48,605 nucleotides of DNA from an uncultured Collinsella sp. (GTDB taxonomy: Bacteria; Actinomycetota; Coriobacteriia; Coriobacteriales; Coriobacteriaceae), in the NCBI GenBank assembly GCA_958451615.1, contig CAUDQR010000017.1, forward strand, positions 1 to 48,605, in the 5' to 3' direction. The notes below the pieces were generated by a model. That model saw only the letters and a list, made by a program, of their open reading frames with translations. It ran no database searches and was not told the origin of the DNA. The translations under genes were made by a program, and so were the position numbers. Shown here piece after piece: positions 7,552 to 16,814 of this stretch (the first letter of the stretch is position 1; every line of letters starts with the position of its first letter).

Positions 7552-8439
7552 TTATGCGTTCTCCTTCATGCTTGTGAACTGGGAGCCCGTGATGATCTGG
7601 AAGGCCTCGCGATAGCGCTCGGACGTGCCATCGATGACCTCGGCGGGCAGGTGCGGGGTCTCCCCCGTCATATCCCAGTTGGCCTTGAGCCAATTGCGGA
7701 CGAATTGTTTGTCGTAGCTGGGCTGGATCTTGCCCTCCTCGTAGCTGGCAGCAGGCCAGAAACGGCTGGAATCGGGCGTGAGGCACTCGTCGATCAGCGT
7801 GACCTTGCCATCGATGACACCAAACTCGAACTTGGTGTCGGCAATGATGATGCCACGGGTCGCGGCGTACTCGGCAGCGGCCTTGTAGATCTTGAGGGAA
7901 AGGTCGCGAATCTGCGTGGCGATGTCCTCGCCCACGATCTCGCAGCAACGCTCGAACGAGATGTTCTCGTCGTGGTCACCGATCTCGGCCTTCGTGGACG
8001 GCGTGAACAGCGGCTCAGGAAGCTTGGAAGCCTCGGTCAGGCCCTCAGGCAGCTGGATGCCGCAGACGGTGCCGTTCTCGTCGTAGGTCTTCTTGCCCGA
8101 ACCGGTCAGATAGCCGCGGACGATGCACTCGATAGGAATCGTCTGGGCCTTCTTAACCAGCATGGCGCGGCCGGCGAGGTAGTCACGATACTCAGCAAAC
8201 TCCTCAGGGAAATCCGCCGGGTCGATGGAAACGAGGTGGTTGGGAACGATGTCGGCAAACTTATCGAACCAGAATGCCGAGATGCGGTTGAGCACCTCTC
8301 CCTTAAACGGAATCTCGTCGGGAAGAATGAAGTCGAACGCAGAAATGCGGTCGGTGGCGACCATCAGCAGGTTTTCACCGGCATCGTAGATATCACGAAC
8401 CTTGCCACGGGAATCTGGACGACGCTCCATCGTTGTCAC
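7552..8439 (-). CDS. purC: Phosphoribosylaminoimidazole-succinocarboxamide synthase
   Basis: PurC joins CAIR to aspartate using ATP, step eight of de novo IMP synthesis, in the cytoplasm. The 295-residue protein shows the family opening RGKVRDIYDAGENLLMVATD, the ISAFDFILPDEIPFKG substrate loop, IECIVRGYLTGSGKK, and the IIADTKFEFGVIDGKV signature near 195. It is of the longer bacterial-yeast type. I choose the GTG at 8437-8439 since AAGGAG sits 8 bases upstream; a GTG at 8448 overlaps that ribosome site. The second purine gene, purB, lies 7 kb away on the same strand in its own unit. Confidence 0.97.
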   Translation of the reverse strand: MTTMERRPDSRGKVRDIYDAGENLLMVATDRISAFDFILPDEIPFKGEVLNRISAFWFDKFADIVPNHLVSIDPADFPEEFAEYRDYLAGRAMLVKKAQTIPIECIVRGYLTGSGKKTYDENGTVCGIQLPEGLTEASKLPEPLFTPSTKAEIGDHDENISFERCCEIVGEDIATQIRDLSLKIYKAAAEYAATRGIIIADTKFEFGVIDGKVTLIDECLTPDSSRFWPAASYEEGKIQPSYDKQFVRNWLKANWDMTGETPHLPAEVIDGTSERYREAFQIITGSQFTSMKENA

Positions 8440-8548
8440 GTGAGTCACTCCTTACCAAAATACGACAGTAATGCGGGTTCTTTCCCGCACGTTTTCGCAA
8501 ACTCGGAGCGGCAGGGACGAAACCCCTCCTTCACCGAATAGCGAAAAG

Positions 8549-10114
8549 CTAGTGCTCCATTGTAGTAGATGCCGCGTCCGCCGTGTGCTCGCGAGGCAGA
8601 TGAATCGTAAAAGTCGTACCCTTTCCAAGCTCCGACTCCACGGATATGTAGCCGTGATGGCGCTCGACGATCTGTTTAGTCACGGCGAGGCCCACGCCCA
8701 GACCGCCCGCCTCACGGGCACGGCTGGCATCGGCGCGCCAAAAACGGCCGAAGATGCGCGACAAGTCATCCTTGGCAATACCGATGCCGGTATCAGAAAC
8801 GGCGATGCTGACGTGTTTGCGGTCACTGAGCACCGACACCACGACCCAACCGCCCTCGGGGGTGTAGCGCATGGCGTTGCTCATGAGATTGATGACGCAT
8901 TGTGTGATCATGTCGGGATCGGCTTCGACGACATCGTCGTGACCTTGGGTCTCGTCAGCAAAGCGCAAGCGCAGATCGCGGTCGACAAACAGGCGCTCCT
9001 GGGCATTGACGATGGAACGCACGAAAGGAACCATGTCCACCGGCTCAAGGTTGAGCGGAGCCGTGCTGTTTTCCATGCGCGATAGATCGAGCATCTGCTG
9101 CACCAGACGAGCCAGGCGACGCGTCTCGGAAGCAACAGTCTCCAAGTGCTCATCGTCGGTAGGATATACGCCATCCTGCATGGCCTCGACCGTTGCGAGC
9201 ATGGCCATAAGCGGAGTGCGAAGTTCGTGAGCCACGTCCGAGGTCAAACGTTTCTCGTGTTTCATATCCTTCTCGAGCGATGTGGCCATCTCATCGAATG
9301 TCTCGCCCAGTTGATCGATCTCGTCATCGCCGCGCAAGCCCGTACGAGCAGACAGATCGCCATCGCGAATTTGCTTGGCCGTGCTGGTAATACGGTGAAT
9401 CGGCTTGGTGAGCATGCGCGACACGAGTGATCCGATAACGACCGAAATGCAAACTGCAACAACCGCAGCAAGGGCCATGGCGTTAAAGGTCTTCTCCCTA
9501 AACGCAGAATCTGCCTTGGTGAGCAAGGCATCGGAGCCGATGGCCCACAGCTTTACTTGTCCGACATGCTCGCCGGAAGACGTTATGATTTCGACGTTTG
9601 CAACGCTATCGGAGCCGGTGGGAACCGACGAGACCGGACTATGCGATGCTTTTTTCCCGCTCGAGCCGCTCGACGCTGATTCGCTCTCGCGCACATCGGC
9701 GGTCGCGCTTGCCGAAGGCCATGAGTCGTCATAAACGACAACGCCTTTCTTGTTGACGACCTGCATACCCAAATCGTCGGATACCAAACTCGATGTCGCG
9801 ACCGTGCGCAGCTCGCCCGCAGTCCAGTTGCCGTTTTCCTCATACGACGTCGCAAGCTTTTCGGCAGCAGAATTGGCGATCTCGACGATATTGGAGCGCG
9901 TGTAATCCGAAAAGACCGTGCCCCACACAACAGAGACCACGCCCACCAGCACCAATACCGTCATGAGCGATGTCAGAGCAAAAGCAAGTGCCATGCGCGA
10001 GGGATAGCTCATCGTTGGCCGTGAATCGGAACGAGGCGTGTTCCAACTAGCCTTGGAACCCGCCTCGCTCTCCTGCTTGTGCTTTTGTCCGATTTCAAAG
10101 CGCGCAGGTGTCAT
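8549..10114 (-). CDS. Membrane sensor histidine kinase (HAMP-HisKA-HATPase)
   Basis: A 521-residue two-component sensor. It has a cytoplasmic N-terminal tail of about 40 residues, membrane segment 1 (41-68), an extracellular domain of about 140 residues with a Ser-rich insert (145-165), membrane segment 2 (212-234), HAMP (235-287), then HisKA with phospho-acceptor H296 in SDVAHELRTP, N-box NLMSNAMRYTPEG, G1 DTGIGIAKDD and G2 GGLGVGLAV. All catalytic boxes are intact. The gene starts 11 bases after the response-regulator stop, so the pair is one operon. The layout resembles BaeS/PhoR-type kinases. The signal sensed cannot be told from the extracellular domain, which has no family I recognise. 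Confidence 0.95.
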   Translation of the reverse strand: MTPARFEIGQKHKQESEAGSKASWNTPRSDSRPTMSYPSRMALAFALTSLMTVLVLVGVVSVVWGTVFSDYTRSNIVEIANSAAEKLATSYEENGNWTAGELRTVATSSLVSDDLGMQVVNKKGVVVYDDSWPSASATADVRESESASSGSSGKKASHSPVSSVPTGSDSVANVEIITSSGEHVGQVKLWAIGSDALLTKADSAFREKTFNAMALAAVVAVCISVVIGSLVSRMLTKPIHRITSTAKQIRDGDLSARTGLRGDDEIDQLGETFDEMATSLEKDMKHEKRLTSDVAHELRTPLMAMLATVEAMQDGVYPTDDEHLETVASETRRLARLVQQMLDLSRMENSTAPLNLEPVDMVPFVRSIVNAQERLFVDRDLRLRFADETQGHDDVVEADPDMITQCVINLMSNAMRYTPEGGWVVVSVLSDRKHVSIAVSDTGIGIAKDDLSRIFGRFWRADASRAREAGGLGVGLAVTKQIVERHHGYISVESELGKGTTFTIHLPREHTADAASTTMEH

Positions 10115-10125
10115 ATGTGATTTCC

Positions 10126-10848
10126 CTATTTCTCGTCCGACTTATCGGTCTTGGCCGGAGCCTCGAAGCGATAGCCGACACCGTGGACGGTGTAGAGCCA
10201 CTTGGGCTTCTTGGGATCATCGCCCAGCTTGGCGCGAAGGTTCTTCACGTGGCTATCGATGGTGCGCTCATAGCCCTCAAAGTCGTAGCCGAGCACCTTC
10301 TCGACCAGCTCCATGCGGTTGTAGACGCGACCGGGGTGACGGGCAAGCGTGGTGAGCAGCTTAAACTCGGAAGCCGTCAGGTCGACTTCCTTGCCCTCGA
10401 CCAAAATCTTGTGGCCCGAGATATCGATGACCAGATCGCCGAAGTCGAGTACCTCGACGGCTGGCTCGTCGGCCTGATGGGCACGGCGGAACAAGGCGCG
10501 TACGCGCGCGACAAGCTCGCGCGGCGAGAACGGCTTAATCAGATAGTCGTCGGCGCCGAGCTCAAGACCGATAATACGGTCCTCGATCTCGCCCTTGGCA
10601 GTCAGCATGATGATGGGGACATCCGAGGTATCGCGAATGGTGCGGCAAACGCGCTCGCCGGGGATCTTGGGGAGCATAAGGTCGAGCACGACCAGGTCAA
10701 ACTGATGCTTCTCGAACTCCTCGATCGCGGACTGGCCGTCGCCGACACCCACAACCCAGTAGCCTTCGCGCTCGAGATAGGCAGCGACGGCGTCACGGAT
10801 TGCCTTCTCATCCTCGACCAGCAGAATCTTTTTTGCATCTGAAGCCAT
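10126..10848 (-). CDS. OmpR/PhoB-family response regulator
   Basis: A 240-residue DNA-binding regulator partnered with the downstream kinase. The receiver domain holds the acidic pocket (VEDE, residues 11-14), phospho-acceptor D56 in VVLDLMLP, the conserved Thr in MLTAKG and Lys in LIKPFSP. The C-terminal winged helix has VDLTASEFKLLTTLARHPGR, a recognition helix with RTIDSHVKNLRAKLG, and a closing GVGYRF wing. The start is ATG at 10846-10848 behind a G-rich ribosome site. It is the first gene of the two-gene unit; no terminator separates it from the kinase. Confidence 0.96.
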   Translation of the reverse strand: MASDAKKILLVEDEKAIRDAVAAYLEREGYWVVGVGDGQSAIEEFEKHQFDLVVLDLMLPKIPGERVCRTIRDTSDVPIIMLTAKGEIEDRIIGLELGADDYLIKPFSPRELVARVRALFRRAHQADEPAVEVLDFGDLVIDISGHKILVEGKEVDLTASEFKLLTTLARHPGRVYNRMELVEKVLGYDFEGYERTIDSHVKNLRAKLGDDPKKPKWLYTVHGVGYRFEAPAKTDKSDEK

Positions 10849-10904
10849 AACACGGCCCCCCCTGTCTCAATCAGCTAAGAACAAGCCCATTTTAACGCAC
10901 CTGA

Positions 10905-10943
10905 GCCCGCCGGATGCCACTATGACGCGGCAGCTCGGCGGGC
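10905..10943 (-). terminator. GC-rich hairpin upstream of the response regulator
   Basis: GCCCGCCG (10905-10912) pairs with CGGCGGGC (10936-10943) around a 23-base loop. It lies between the lipoprotein gene and the response regulator, both on the minus strand, and probably separates them, but lacks a clear T tract. Confidence 0.4.
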
Positions 10944-11002
10944 GGTACTCACAATTACAACGCGTTTATTCCCCTGTTGGCGCCTTTTTAACCCCTCTAA
11001 GC

Positions 11003-12214
11003 TTAAAGAGAGAATAGGCGTGCGGTGACCGTCTCGGGTATACCCTGGCTGTTGCGCACCGTGGCGTACGTAAGGAATGAGTCCGATTTTCCCGCCGTAG
11101 CTGGATAATCGCCATATTCCAAAGCGCGGTCGGGCGACAACAGCGAGCCATAGGTCTTGGCAGAGGTGTCGATGAGAAAATGCGATGCCTGTACCTTAAC
11201 GAGATATTTATTCTTCTTGCCGGCAGCACATGCGAGCGGCTCGCGGGACAGAAAGAGGTATGGCCCTCCCTCATTACCGATATACGTGCCCATGTTGCCC
11301 AGGCTGCCCACGTCACTATAGGTCGCCTCGATAGAAAACACGAAGGTATCGCCCATATATACGGCCTCGAAAGGCGAGACTGACGAGGGAAGGACTAGCT
11401 GGGCACGTTTGGTGTTGTTGCCATCGGTCAGATCGATTGCCGTTATGCCATAGTAGACGCCTTCGTCGTTGCGGACACGCGGCGAGATGGTCAAAATGCC
11501 GTCGCTCGCGCGCGGGGCCGATGCAAAGCGGCCCATCGATTTCCAAATTACCTCGGCCTTGGATTCATCAAGCGAGCGACGATAGCAAAACGAATCACTA
11601 CTCGTTTTATTGCCGCCTGCCGAAGGCATTTTATACCAGATGACCGATGACCCGAACGCCGTAAACAGGGGCGGATCATAGTCCTTGCCACCTCGATCGA
11701 GCTCAGCCACGTCGCCAGAGAGCGAAGCGCCCGACAGATTTTGAGCGTAGAGCTTCCACGATGAATTGGCAAAGTTCATCTCAACCCACGCAAACACGCC
11801 ATCGCCGGCACGGACATCGTAAAAAGCATATCCCGTGCCCTCGATAGGATCCTCGATTAATGTGGTAAGCGAGCCATCGCCCAGGTTGAGCACACCAAGC
11901 GTATTGGCATGCAGAGCAGAAGCAGGCGCCATCATCGCGGCGGCGTAGTCGCCATCGCAGTAGTACAGCAGCGTGCCCAGCGGCAGCGTCCACGACGCCG
12001 CCGGCCCAAGATCGATATCAACAGCTTCGTACTCATCAGTGATCGAGACAATCTTCGAATCGTCCTTGATAACCTGCGGCTCGCCGGCGGCATCGTCGCT
12101 GGTGCCCGTTTTTTTCGAGCAACCGGCAAGCACCGTGGCAGCGCCCGCGGCAGCACCGCCGAGCACAAAGCCACGGCGCGATATTCCATTCTTGATGTGG
12201 TCGGCGATACCCAT
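11003..12214 (-). CDS. Tat-exported lipoprotein with repeat-like beta domain, function unknown
   Basis: A 403-residue protein with a twin-arginine signal (ISRRGFVLGG) leading straight into a lipobox (TVLAGC, about residue 31), so it should be exported folded through Tat and lipid-anchored outside the membrane. The mature part is rich in aromatic and Gly-Asp turns, with several YxxY / WKSMGRFASAPRASDG type blade-like stretches that suggest a beta-propeller, but no family is recognised. Its ATG overlaps the stop of the TSCPD gene by one base (TAATG), fixing the start at 12214 and coupling the two genes. The longer open frame upstream is just the neighbour gene read out of frame. Confidence 0.82.
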   Translation of the reverse strand: MGIADHIKNGISRRGFVLGGAAAGAATVLAGCSKKTGTSDDAAGEPQVIKDDSKIVSITDEYEAVDIDLGPAASWTLPLGTLLYYCDGDYAAAMMAPASALHANTLGVLNLGDGSLTTLIEDPIEGTGYAFYDVRAGDGVFAWVEMNFANSSWKLYAQNLSGASLSGDVAELDRGGKDYDPPLFTAFGSSVIWYKMPSAGGNKTSSDSFCYRRSLDESKAEVIWKSMGRFASAPRASDGILTISPRVRNDEGVYYGITAIDLTDGNNTKRAQLVLPSSVSPFEAVYMGDTFVFSIEATYSDVGSLGNMGTYIGNEGGPYLFLSREPLACAAGKKNKYLVKVQASHFLIDTSAKTYGSLLSPDRALEYGDYPATAGKSDSFLTYATVRNSQGIPETVTARLFSL

Positions 12215-12477
12215 TAGGCGATCTCGGCGCGAGCGGCCTCGATAGCGCGCGTAAGCTGATCGGCGCAAGAGGTCTTTTTCATACCGCAGGTATTACCGGC
12301 GAGAACCTCGATTACGCGATCGGCAGGAGCACCCTCGACTAACTTGGAGATTGCCTTGAGATTGCCGTCACAGCCGCCGGTAAACTCAACGCCCAGCACC
12401 TTGCTGCCATCGTCAGAGAGATTGAGGTGAATATTGCGAGAGCATACACCCTGCGGCTTGTAGTCAAAACTAATCAT
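12214..12477 (-). CDS. TSCPD-domain protein (TIGR03905 type)
   Basis: An 87-residue cytoplasmic protein made of a single TSCPD domain, the small Cys-containing domain also found at the end of class II ribonucleotide reductases. Visible signs are the paired cysteines in GVCSRN and TGGCDGN, AGNTCGMKKTSCADQL near the C-terminus, and length typical of stand-alone copies. The function of stand-alone members is not settled; metal or redox handling is commonly suggested. Start ATG at 12475-12477 has GAGGGG 6 bases upstream. It is the first gene of a unit with the Tat lipoprotein. Confidence 0.9.
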   Translation of the reverse strand: MISFDYKPQGVCSRNIHLNLSDDGSKVLGVEFTGGCDGNLKAISKLVEGAPADRVIEVLAGNTCGMKKTSCADQLTRAIEAARAEIA

Positions 12478-12590
12478 TGAGATCCCCTCTCAGAAAGAAA
12501 TTTCAGACGTCTATTATCCCCGCCTGGGCCGACTTATTATCGCAAGCACCGATTCAACATCCTACGATGCATGGACTCGCGGGGGCAAGA

Positions 12591-14390
12591 TTAGCAGTCC
12601 GCACCCTGCGCGTGGACCGTGCGCTTCTCCCGATACATATTGTGGTCGGCGACACGATATGTATCGGCCAGCGTATTTCCAGCCGTCTCGACGGTCGCCA
12701 CGCCAATCGATGCGCTGACCGTCAGGGCCTCATCGCTTACCGCGGCAAGACCGAGACGAAGATCCTGTTCCAGCCCGAGCGCAGACTCGTTGTCAGTATG
12801 GGGGCAAACCAGCAAAAACTCGTCGCCGCCAAGGCGCATCGGCAGATAATCCGCACCAGCCACCCGCCGCAGCACGGACGCCGTCCGTCGCAGCAGTTCA
12901 TCCCCCATCTCGTGACCATAGATGTCGTTGGTCCGCTTGAGATAATTGCAGTCCAACATAATCACGCTCACGGGCAAGTCCTCGTTTACCAGGCTATCTC
13001 CGCGCGATTCAAGATAGTTGCGGTTGCGAAGCCCCGTCAGTTTGTCTTGATATGACAGCTCCTCGGCATGCTTGACCATCGATATGTTGTGCGTCGCCAC
13101 GACGACCGACTCCAGCCGGCCTTGCTCATCGCGATGCTGGGGGACAACCTGTAGCGAGTACCAAGCGCCTCGACAATCTCGCACCTCGGCAGCCAAGTAC
13201 GGTACGCCCTCCATACGTTCACGAATCGAACTTATATCTACGAGTCCCAAAACCGCTTCGCGGCTTTCGGGGCTCACGATATCCCGGCAGACCGTGTCCA
13301 TAAAGTCATATGCCTCGCTGTGCTCGGCAAATATCTTCGCTATCGCCGGCGACATATTGATCCCCTCGATCTCGAGGGTGTCGAGATGCAAAAGGAAGGT
13401 CGAATCGTAGATGGCGCTTATGGCATTGATAATGCCGAGCTGTTTATCCTTTTCGACCAAATTGCGGTGGTCAACGATATTTCGAGCCAACAGCACCACG
13501 ACCCAAAACGCAAGACACACCAAGACGCCGACGGCGACAAATGAAATCCTGTCAGACATGACCTCAGATTTGGGATATAGCGCAAACAGGCGGTAGTCCT
13601 TATATGCCGCACGCACGGCATACCATTCGTCTCCTCGATATTCGATGCGCGTCAGGCCGTCGTCTTTCCACTCAACTCCTACGCTGGTGAGGAGTCGGGC
13701 GAGCGACACGTCAGCATCGGCACTGTTGGATGAGACAATCTCCGCATCCTCCATAACAAGCACCGTGGGACCCTGGTGGAAGGTACTGTTCGAAAGCACG
13801 TCGGCTATGGCATATGAATAGTCGTCCGCCGTATCGGAAACAAGTGAGCGGTATGCCAGGGCAACGCCGTCGCCATACGGAACAGCACAGACGGCAAAAA
13901 CGACACCACGGCGCTCATCGACAGTTGAGTAGGTCACTTTGGAACCTTGATACATCGATGCGACCGGCGAACAGGCCAACTCATCTCGCCACAACATGAG
14001 CGGATCGCGACCATCGATGTCGTAGTGGGCAGCCATATGGCCATCGGAGTCCATGACCATCAGCCCCGAAAGGTTCTCGGCATGGACAAATTGCTCGATA
14101 AGATCGTCGTTAACCTCAACGCGATCAGAGGACAGGAACGTCACAAACGATTCGACCGCGGCGAGCAAATCGTGCGTCGCCTCGGTTTTTCTCCCCTGTT
14201 CGTAGCGGTCATATTTTTCGCAAGCGTTCTCCAAAAACACCATGGTTTCTTGGCCAAACCCAAGCGTTTTTTCGAGGCAGCGATGGGTTCCAACCGTATA
14301 CAACAGGCCTAACAAGACGGCGCTGACAATAACGCTGGCAGCTATGACGTTCAGAGTCTTTCGACTCAAGCGGTGCTCATCAGTTGTCAT
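12591..14390 (-). CDS. Membrane GGDEF protein, likely diguanylate cyclase
   Basis: A 599-residue protein predicted to make the second messenger c-di-GMP. It has membrane segment 1 (about 14-32), an extracellular sensing region of about 250 residues, membrane segment 2 (about 280-300, FVAVGVLVCLAFWVVVLLA), a PAS-like region (325-440), and a C-terminal GGDEF domain with DKLTGLRNRNYL, the Mg-binding LDCNYLKRTND, and an intact active site GGDEF at 521-525. The inhibitory RxxD site that would lie five residues before GGDEF is absent (GADY), so no product inhibition is expected at that site. Its ATG overlaps the stop of the substrate-binding gene (ATGA), suggesting both work in one sensing unit. 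Confidence 0.93.
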   Translation of the reverse strand: MTTDEHRLSRKTLNVIAASVIVSAVLLGLLYTVGTHRCLEKTLGFGQETMVFLENACEKYDRYEQGRKTEATHDLLAAVESFVTFLSSDRVEVNDDLIEQFVHAENLSGLMVMDSDGHMAAHYDIDGRDPLMLWRDELACSPVASMYQGSKVTYSTVDERRGVVFAVCAVPYGDGVALAYRSLVSDTADDYSYAIADVLSNSTFHQGPTVLVMEDAEIVSSNSADADVSLARLLTSVGVEWKDDGLTRIEYRGDEWYAVRAAYKDYRLFALYPKSEVMSDRISFVAVGVLVCLAFWVVVLLARNIVDHRNLVEKDKQLGIINAISAIYDSTFLLHLDTLEIEGINMSPAIAKIFAEHSEAYDFMDTVCRDIVSPESREAVLGLVDISSIRERMEGVPYLAAEVRDCRGAWYSLQVVPQHRDEQGRLESVVVATHNISMVKHAEELSYQDKLTGLRNRNYLESRGDSLVNEDLPVSVIMLDCNYLKRTNDIYGHEMGDELLRRTASVLRRVAGADYLPMRLGGDEFLLVCPHTDNESALGLEQDLRLGLAAVSDEALTVSASIGVATVETAGNTLADTYRVADHNMYREKRTVHAQGADC

Positions 14391-15223
14391 GAATTTCCTC
14401 CTTGCCCGCCCGTCGTCGCTCCTGTCTTGTAATTGCCCACAATACGGTCAATCGTGCCATCTCGATCCATGTCGAACAGCGCGGTATTGAGATCCTTTAC
14501 GACCGATCCTTCATAGCTGTCATCAAACGCGACGCCCAGGTCAACCGTCATAACATTGTCGGCAAACACACGGTAAACGCCGGGATACTGAGCAACGAGT
14601 CGGTCAAGCGACTGGACATCCGCCATCCAGCAGTCAACGTACCCTTTGACTAGAGCGGCTTTGCAGAGTTCGGCAGAGCCATATGATTTGATTTGAACGT
14701 CCGACGAGACCCCCAGATCCCCCGCAAGCAATCGGCGTTCACTCACCGAACCCGCAATCACCGCAATGGTCTTACTTCCATCGAGATGTGCCAAGGACTT
14801 GATGCCACTCGTTTTCTTGGCGGCAACCGAGACCGTCACGGTTAGATACGGCTCGGTCCAGTAATACTTATCCTCGCGATAACAGGGAGAATAGTCACAC
14901 CACAGGCAATCGATATCACCGTTTTTGAGCAGCCGGTCGCGATCGTTCCAGTCAATATCGACAAACTGTGGCTTGAGCCCCGCACGCTTGCAGGCCTCGC
15001 GGGCGATGTCGATATCGATACCGGCGTAATCGCCCGTGGTATCGACATACACATAGGGGTCGTTATCCGTAACGCCGATTTTGAGCACCGGGAGATCTCT
15101 ATCGGCTTCATTCGAGGAGGAAGAACTGCTTCGAACGGTATACGTCAGGGTGCCCGCACAGACGGCAACAAGGAGTATGAGCGTAAACGAGACGATGGTG
15201 GCCCGCTTGATGCGTCTGGGCAC
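14387..15223 (-). CDS. Membrane-anchored amino-acid-type substrate-binding protein
   Basis: A 278-residue type 2 periplasmic-binding-fold protein: one N-terminal anchor segment (IVSFTLILLVAVCAGTLTY), a Ser linker, then VLKIGVTDNDPYVYVDT, GDYAGIDIDIAREACKRAG, the hinge motif and WTEPYLTVTVSVAAKK, ending in a helix typical of the family. No permease or ATPase gene is nearby, and the gene is fused by overlap to the GGDEF gene, so I infer it senses a ligand for that protein instead of feeding a transporter. Start: GTG at 15221-15223 follows AAGGGGG; ATGs at 15259 and 15277 add residues unlike a signal peptide but cannot be ruled out. Confidence 0.85.
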   Translation of the reverse strand: MPRRIKRATIVSFTLILLVAVCAGTLTYTVRSSSSSSNEADRDLPVLKIGVTDNDPYVYVDTTGDYAGIDIDIAREACKRAGLKPQFVDIDWNDRDRLLKNGDIDCLWCDYSPCYREDKYYWTEPYLTVTVSVAAKKTSGIKSLAHLDGSKTIAVIAGSVSERRLLAGDLGVSSDVQIKSYGSAELCKAALVKGYVDCWMADVQSLDRLVAQYPGVYRVFADNVMTVDLGVAFDDSYEGSVVKDLNTALFDMDRDGTIDRIVGNYKTGATTGGQGGNS

Positions 15224-15290
15224 GTGCCCCCTTTCATCGAAACAGCAGTCGGAGTTCATTTTATTACCCGGGCGCATATGCGACAGTAAA

Positions 15291-15321
15291 AAAAGCGCCT
15301 CGCCCAAGACGGGCAAGGCGC
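15291..15321 (-). terminator. Intrinsic terminator of purB
   Basis: GCGCCTCGCCC (15295-15305) pairs with GGGCAAGGCGC (15311-15321), one imperfect pair, followed on the minus strand by seven T. It lies just after the purB stop and before the substrate-binding gene. Confidence 0.85.
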
Positions 15322-15364
15322 CAAAGGTTGAAATGCATCCGCAAGCGGTCGAATTAGGTTAACC

Positions 15365-16711
15365 CTACTCGAAGCTCAGCTGCTCCAGGCGATCGAAGAC
15401 CGTATCGATGCGGGTGAGGAAGTCCCACGGATCAAAAATCTCGTCGAGCTTCTCCTGACTGACGGTGCAGCGCGGATCGGCCTCGAGACGCTCCTTAAAG
15501 GTGGGGCCAGAGACACAATCCTGCACCTCGTGCCAGGTGGCCATGGCGTTCTCCTGCACAATGGCGTACGCATCCTCGCGGGTGATACCCGTATCGACGA
15601 GGGCAAGCAGGACCTTGGAGGAGAAGATGAGGCCGCGGGTCTTGTTGAGATTGGCCATCATGCGGGCCGGATACAGCTGCAGGCCGTCGATAACGCGAAT
15701 GAGGCACTGGAACATATGGTCAAGCGCGATGAAGCTATCGGCCTGGGCGACACGCTCGGCGGAAGAGTGCGAAATGTCGCGCTCGTGCCACAGGGCGACG
15801 TTGTCGAAGGCGACCTGGGCGTTGGACTTCACGACGCGCGACAGACCGCAGACCTTCTCCATGGTGATGGGGTTGCGCTTGTGCGGCATGGCGGAGCTGC
15901 CCTTTTGGCCCTTGCGGAAGGGCTCCTCGGCCTCGAGTGTATCGGTCTTCTGCAGGTTGCGGACCTCGGTCGCGATGCGCTCGCAGGTGGCCGCTGTAGT
16001 GGCAAGCACGCCGGCAAGATAGGCGTGGTGATCGCGGCTGATGACCTGCGTGGACAGCGGGTCGTGAACCAGACCCAGGTGCTCACAGACGTACTCCTCG
16101 ACGAACGGCTCGATGGAGCTGTAGGTGCCGACGGCACCGGAGATGGCACCGAAGGCAACGTTCTTGCGAGCATCCTCAAGACGATCAAGGTCGCGCTTGA
16201 GTTCCCATGCCCAAGAACCAAACTTCATGCCGAAGGTCATCGGCTCAGCATGGATGCCATGGGTGCGTCCGGCGCAGAGCGTATTGCGCTCCTCGAAGGC
16301 GCGGCGCTTGCAGATCACGCCGAGCTTCTTGACGTCCTCGATAATCAGGTCACACGCCTGAGTAAGCTGATAGCACAGAGCAGTATCACCCAGGTCGGAG
16401 CTGGTCATACCGTAGTGAACCCAGCGACTAGGCTTGGGCTCGCCCTCGGGAACATCGGCGTCGATATATTCCTTCATGTTGGTCAGGAAGGCGATGACAT
16501 CGTGGCGCGTGACCTCCTCGATCTCATCGACCTTCGCCTTCTCAAAGTTGGCATGGTCGCGGATCCACTGGGCTTCGTCTTTAGAAATGCCGATCTTGCC
16601 GAGCTCCGCCTGGGCCTCGCAGGCCAGAACCTCGATCTCCTGCCAAATGGCATACTTGTTCTCGAGGGAGAAGATATGTCCCATCTCCGGGCGGGTATAG
16701 CGATCGATCAT
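15365..16711 (-). CDS. purB: Adenylosuccinate lyase
   Basis: PurB cleaves SAICAR to AICAR and adenylosuccinate to AMP, in the cytoplasm as a homotetramer. The 448-residue product shows the fumarase/aspartase fold signature SSAMPHKRNPITMEK, the catalytic region AGRTHGIHAEPMTFG and TSSDLGDTALC early on. Start ATG at 16709-16711 is preceded by AGGAG at a good distance; an upstream ATG at 16753 adds a hydrophilic leader with no family counterpart. It is a single-gene unit closed by a strong terminator. Confidence 0.97.
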   Translation of the reverse strand: MIDRYTRPEMGHIFSLENKYAIWQEIEVLACEAQAELGKIGISKDEAQWIRDHANFEKAKVDEIEEVTRHDVIAFLTNMKEYIDADVPEGEPKPSRWVHYGMTSSDLGDTALCYQLTQACDLIIEDVKKLGVICKRRAFEERNTLCAGRTHGIHAEPMTFGMKFGSWAWELKRDLDRLEDARKNVAFGAISGAVGTYSSIEPFVEEYVCEHLGLVHDPLSTQVISRDHHAYLAGVLATTAATCERIATEVRNLQKTDTLEAEEPFRKGQKGSSAMPHKRNPITMEKVCGLSRVVKSNAQVAFDNVALWHERDISHSSAERVAQADSFIALDHMFQCLIRVIDGLQLYPARMMANLNKTRGLIFSSKVLLALVDTGITREDAYAIVQENAMATWHEVQDCVSGPTFKERLEADPRCTVSQEKLDEIFDPWDFLTRIDTVFDRLEQLSFE

Positions 16712-16814
16712 AGCGGCTCCTTTTTGGTTATTGGCACGTTGGTCGTAACTCAACCATTGTACCGTGCGCGGGTGCGAGTATGGGCAGCAGGCATTAACCT
16801 AACATTTTGGAATT

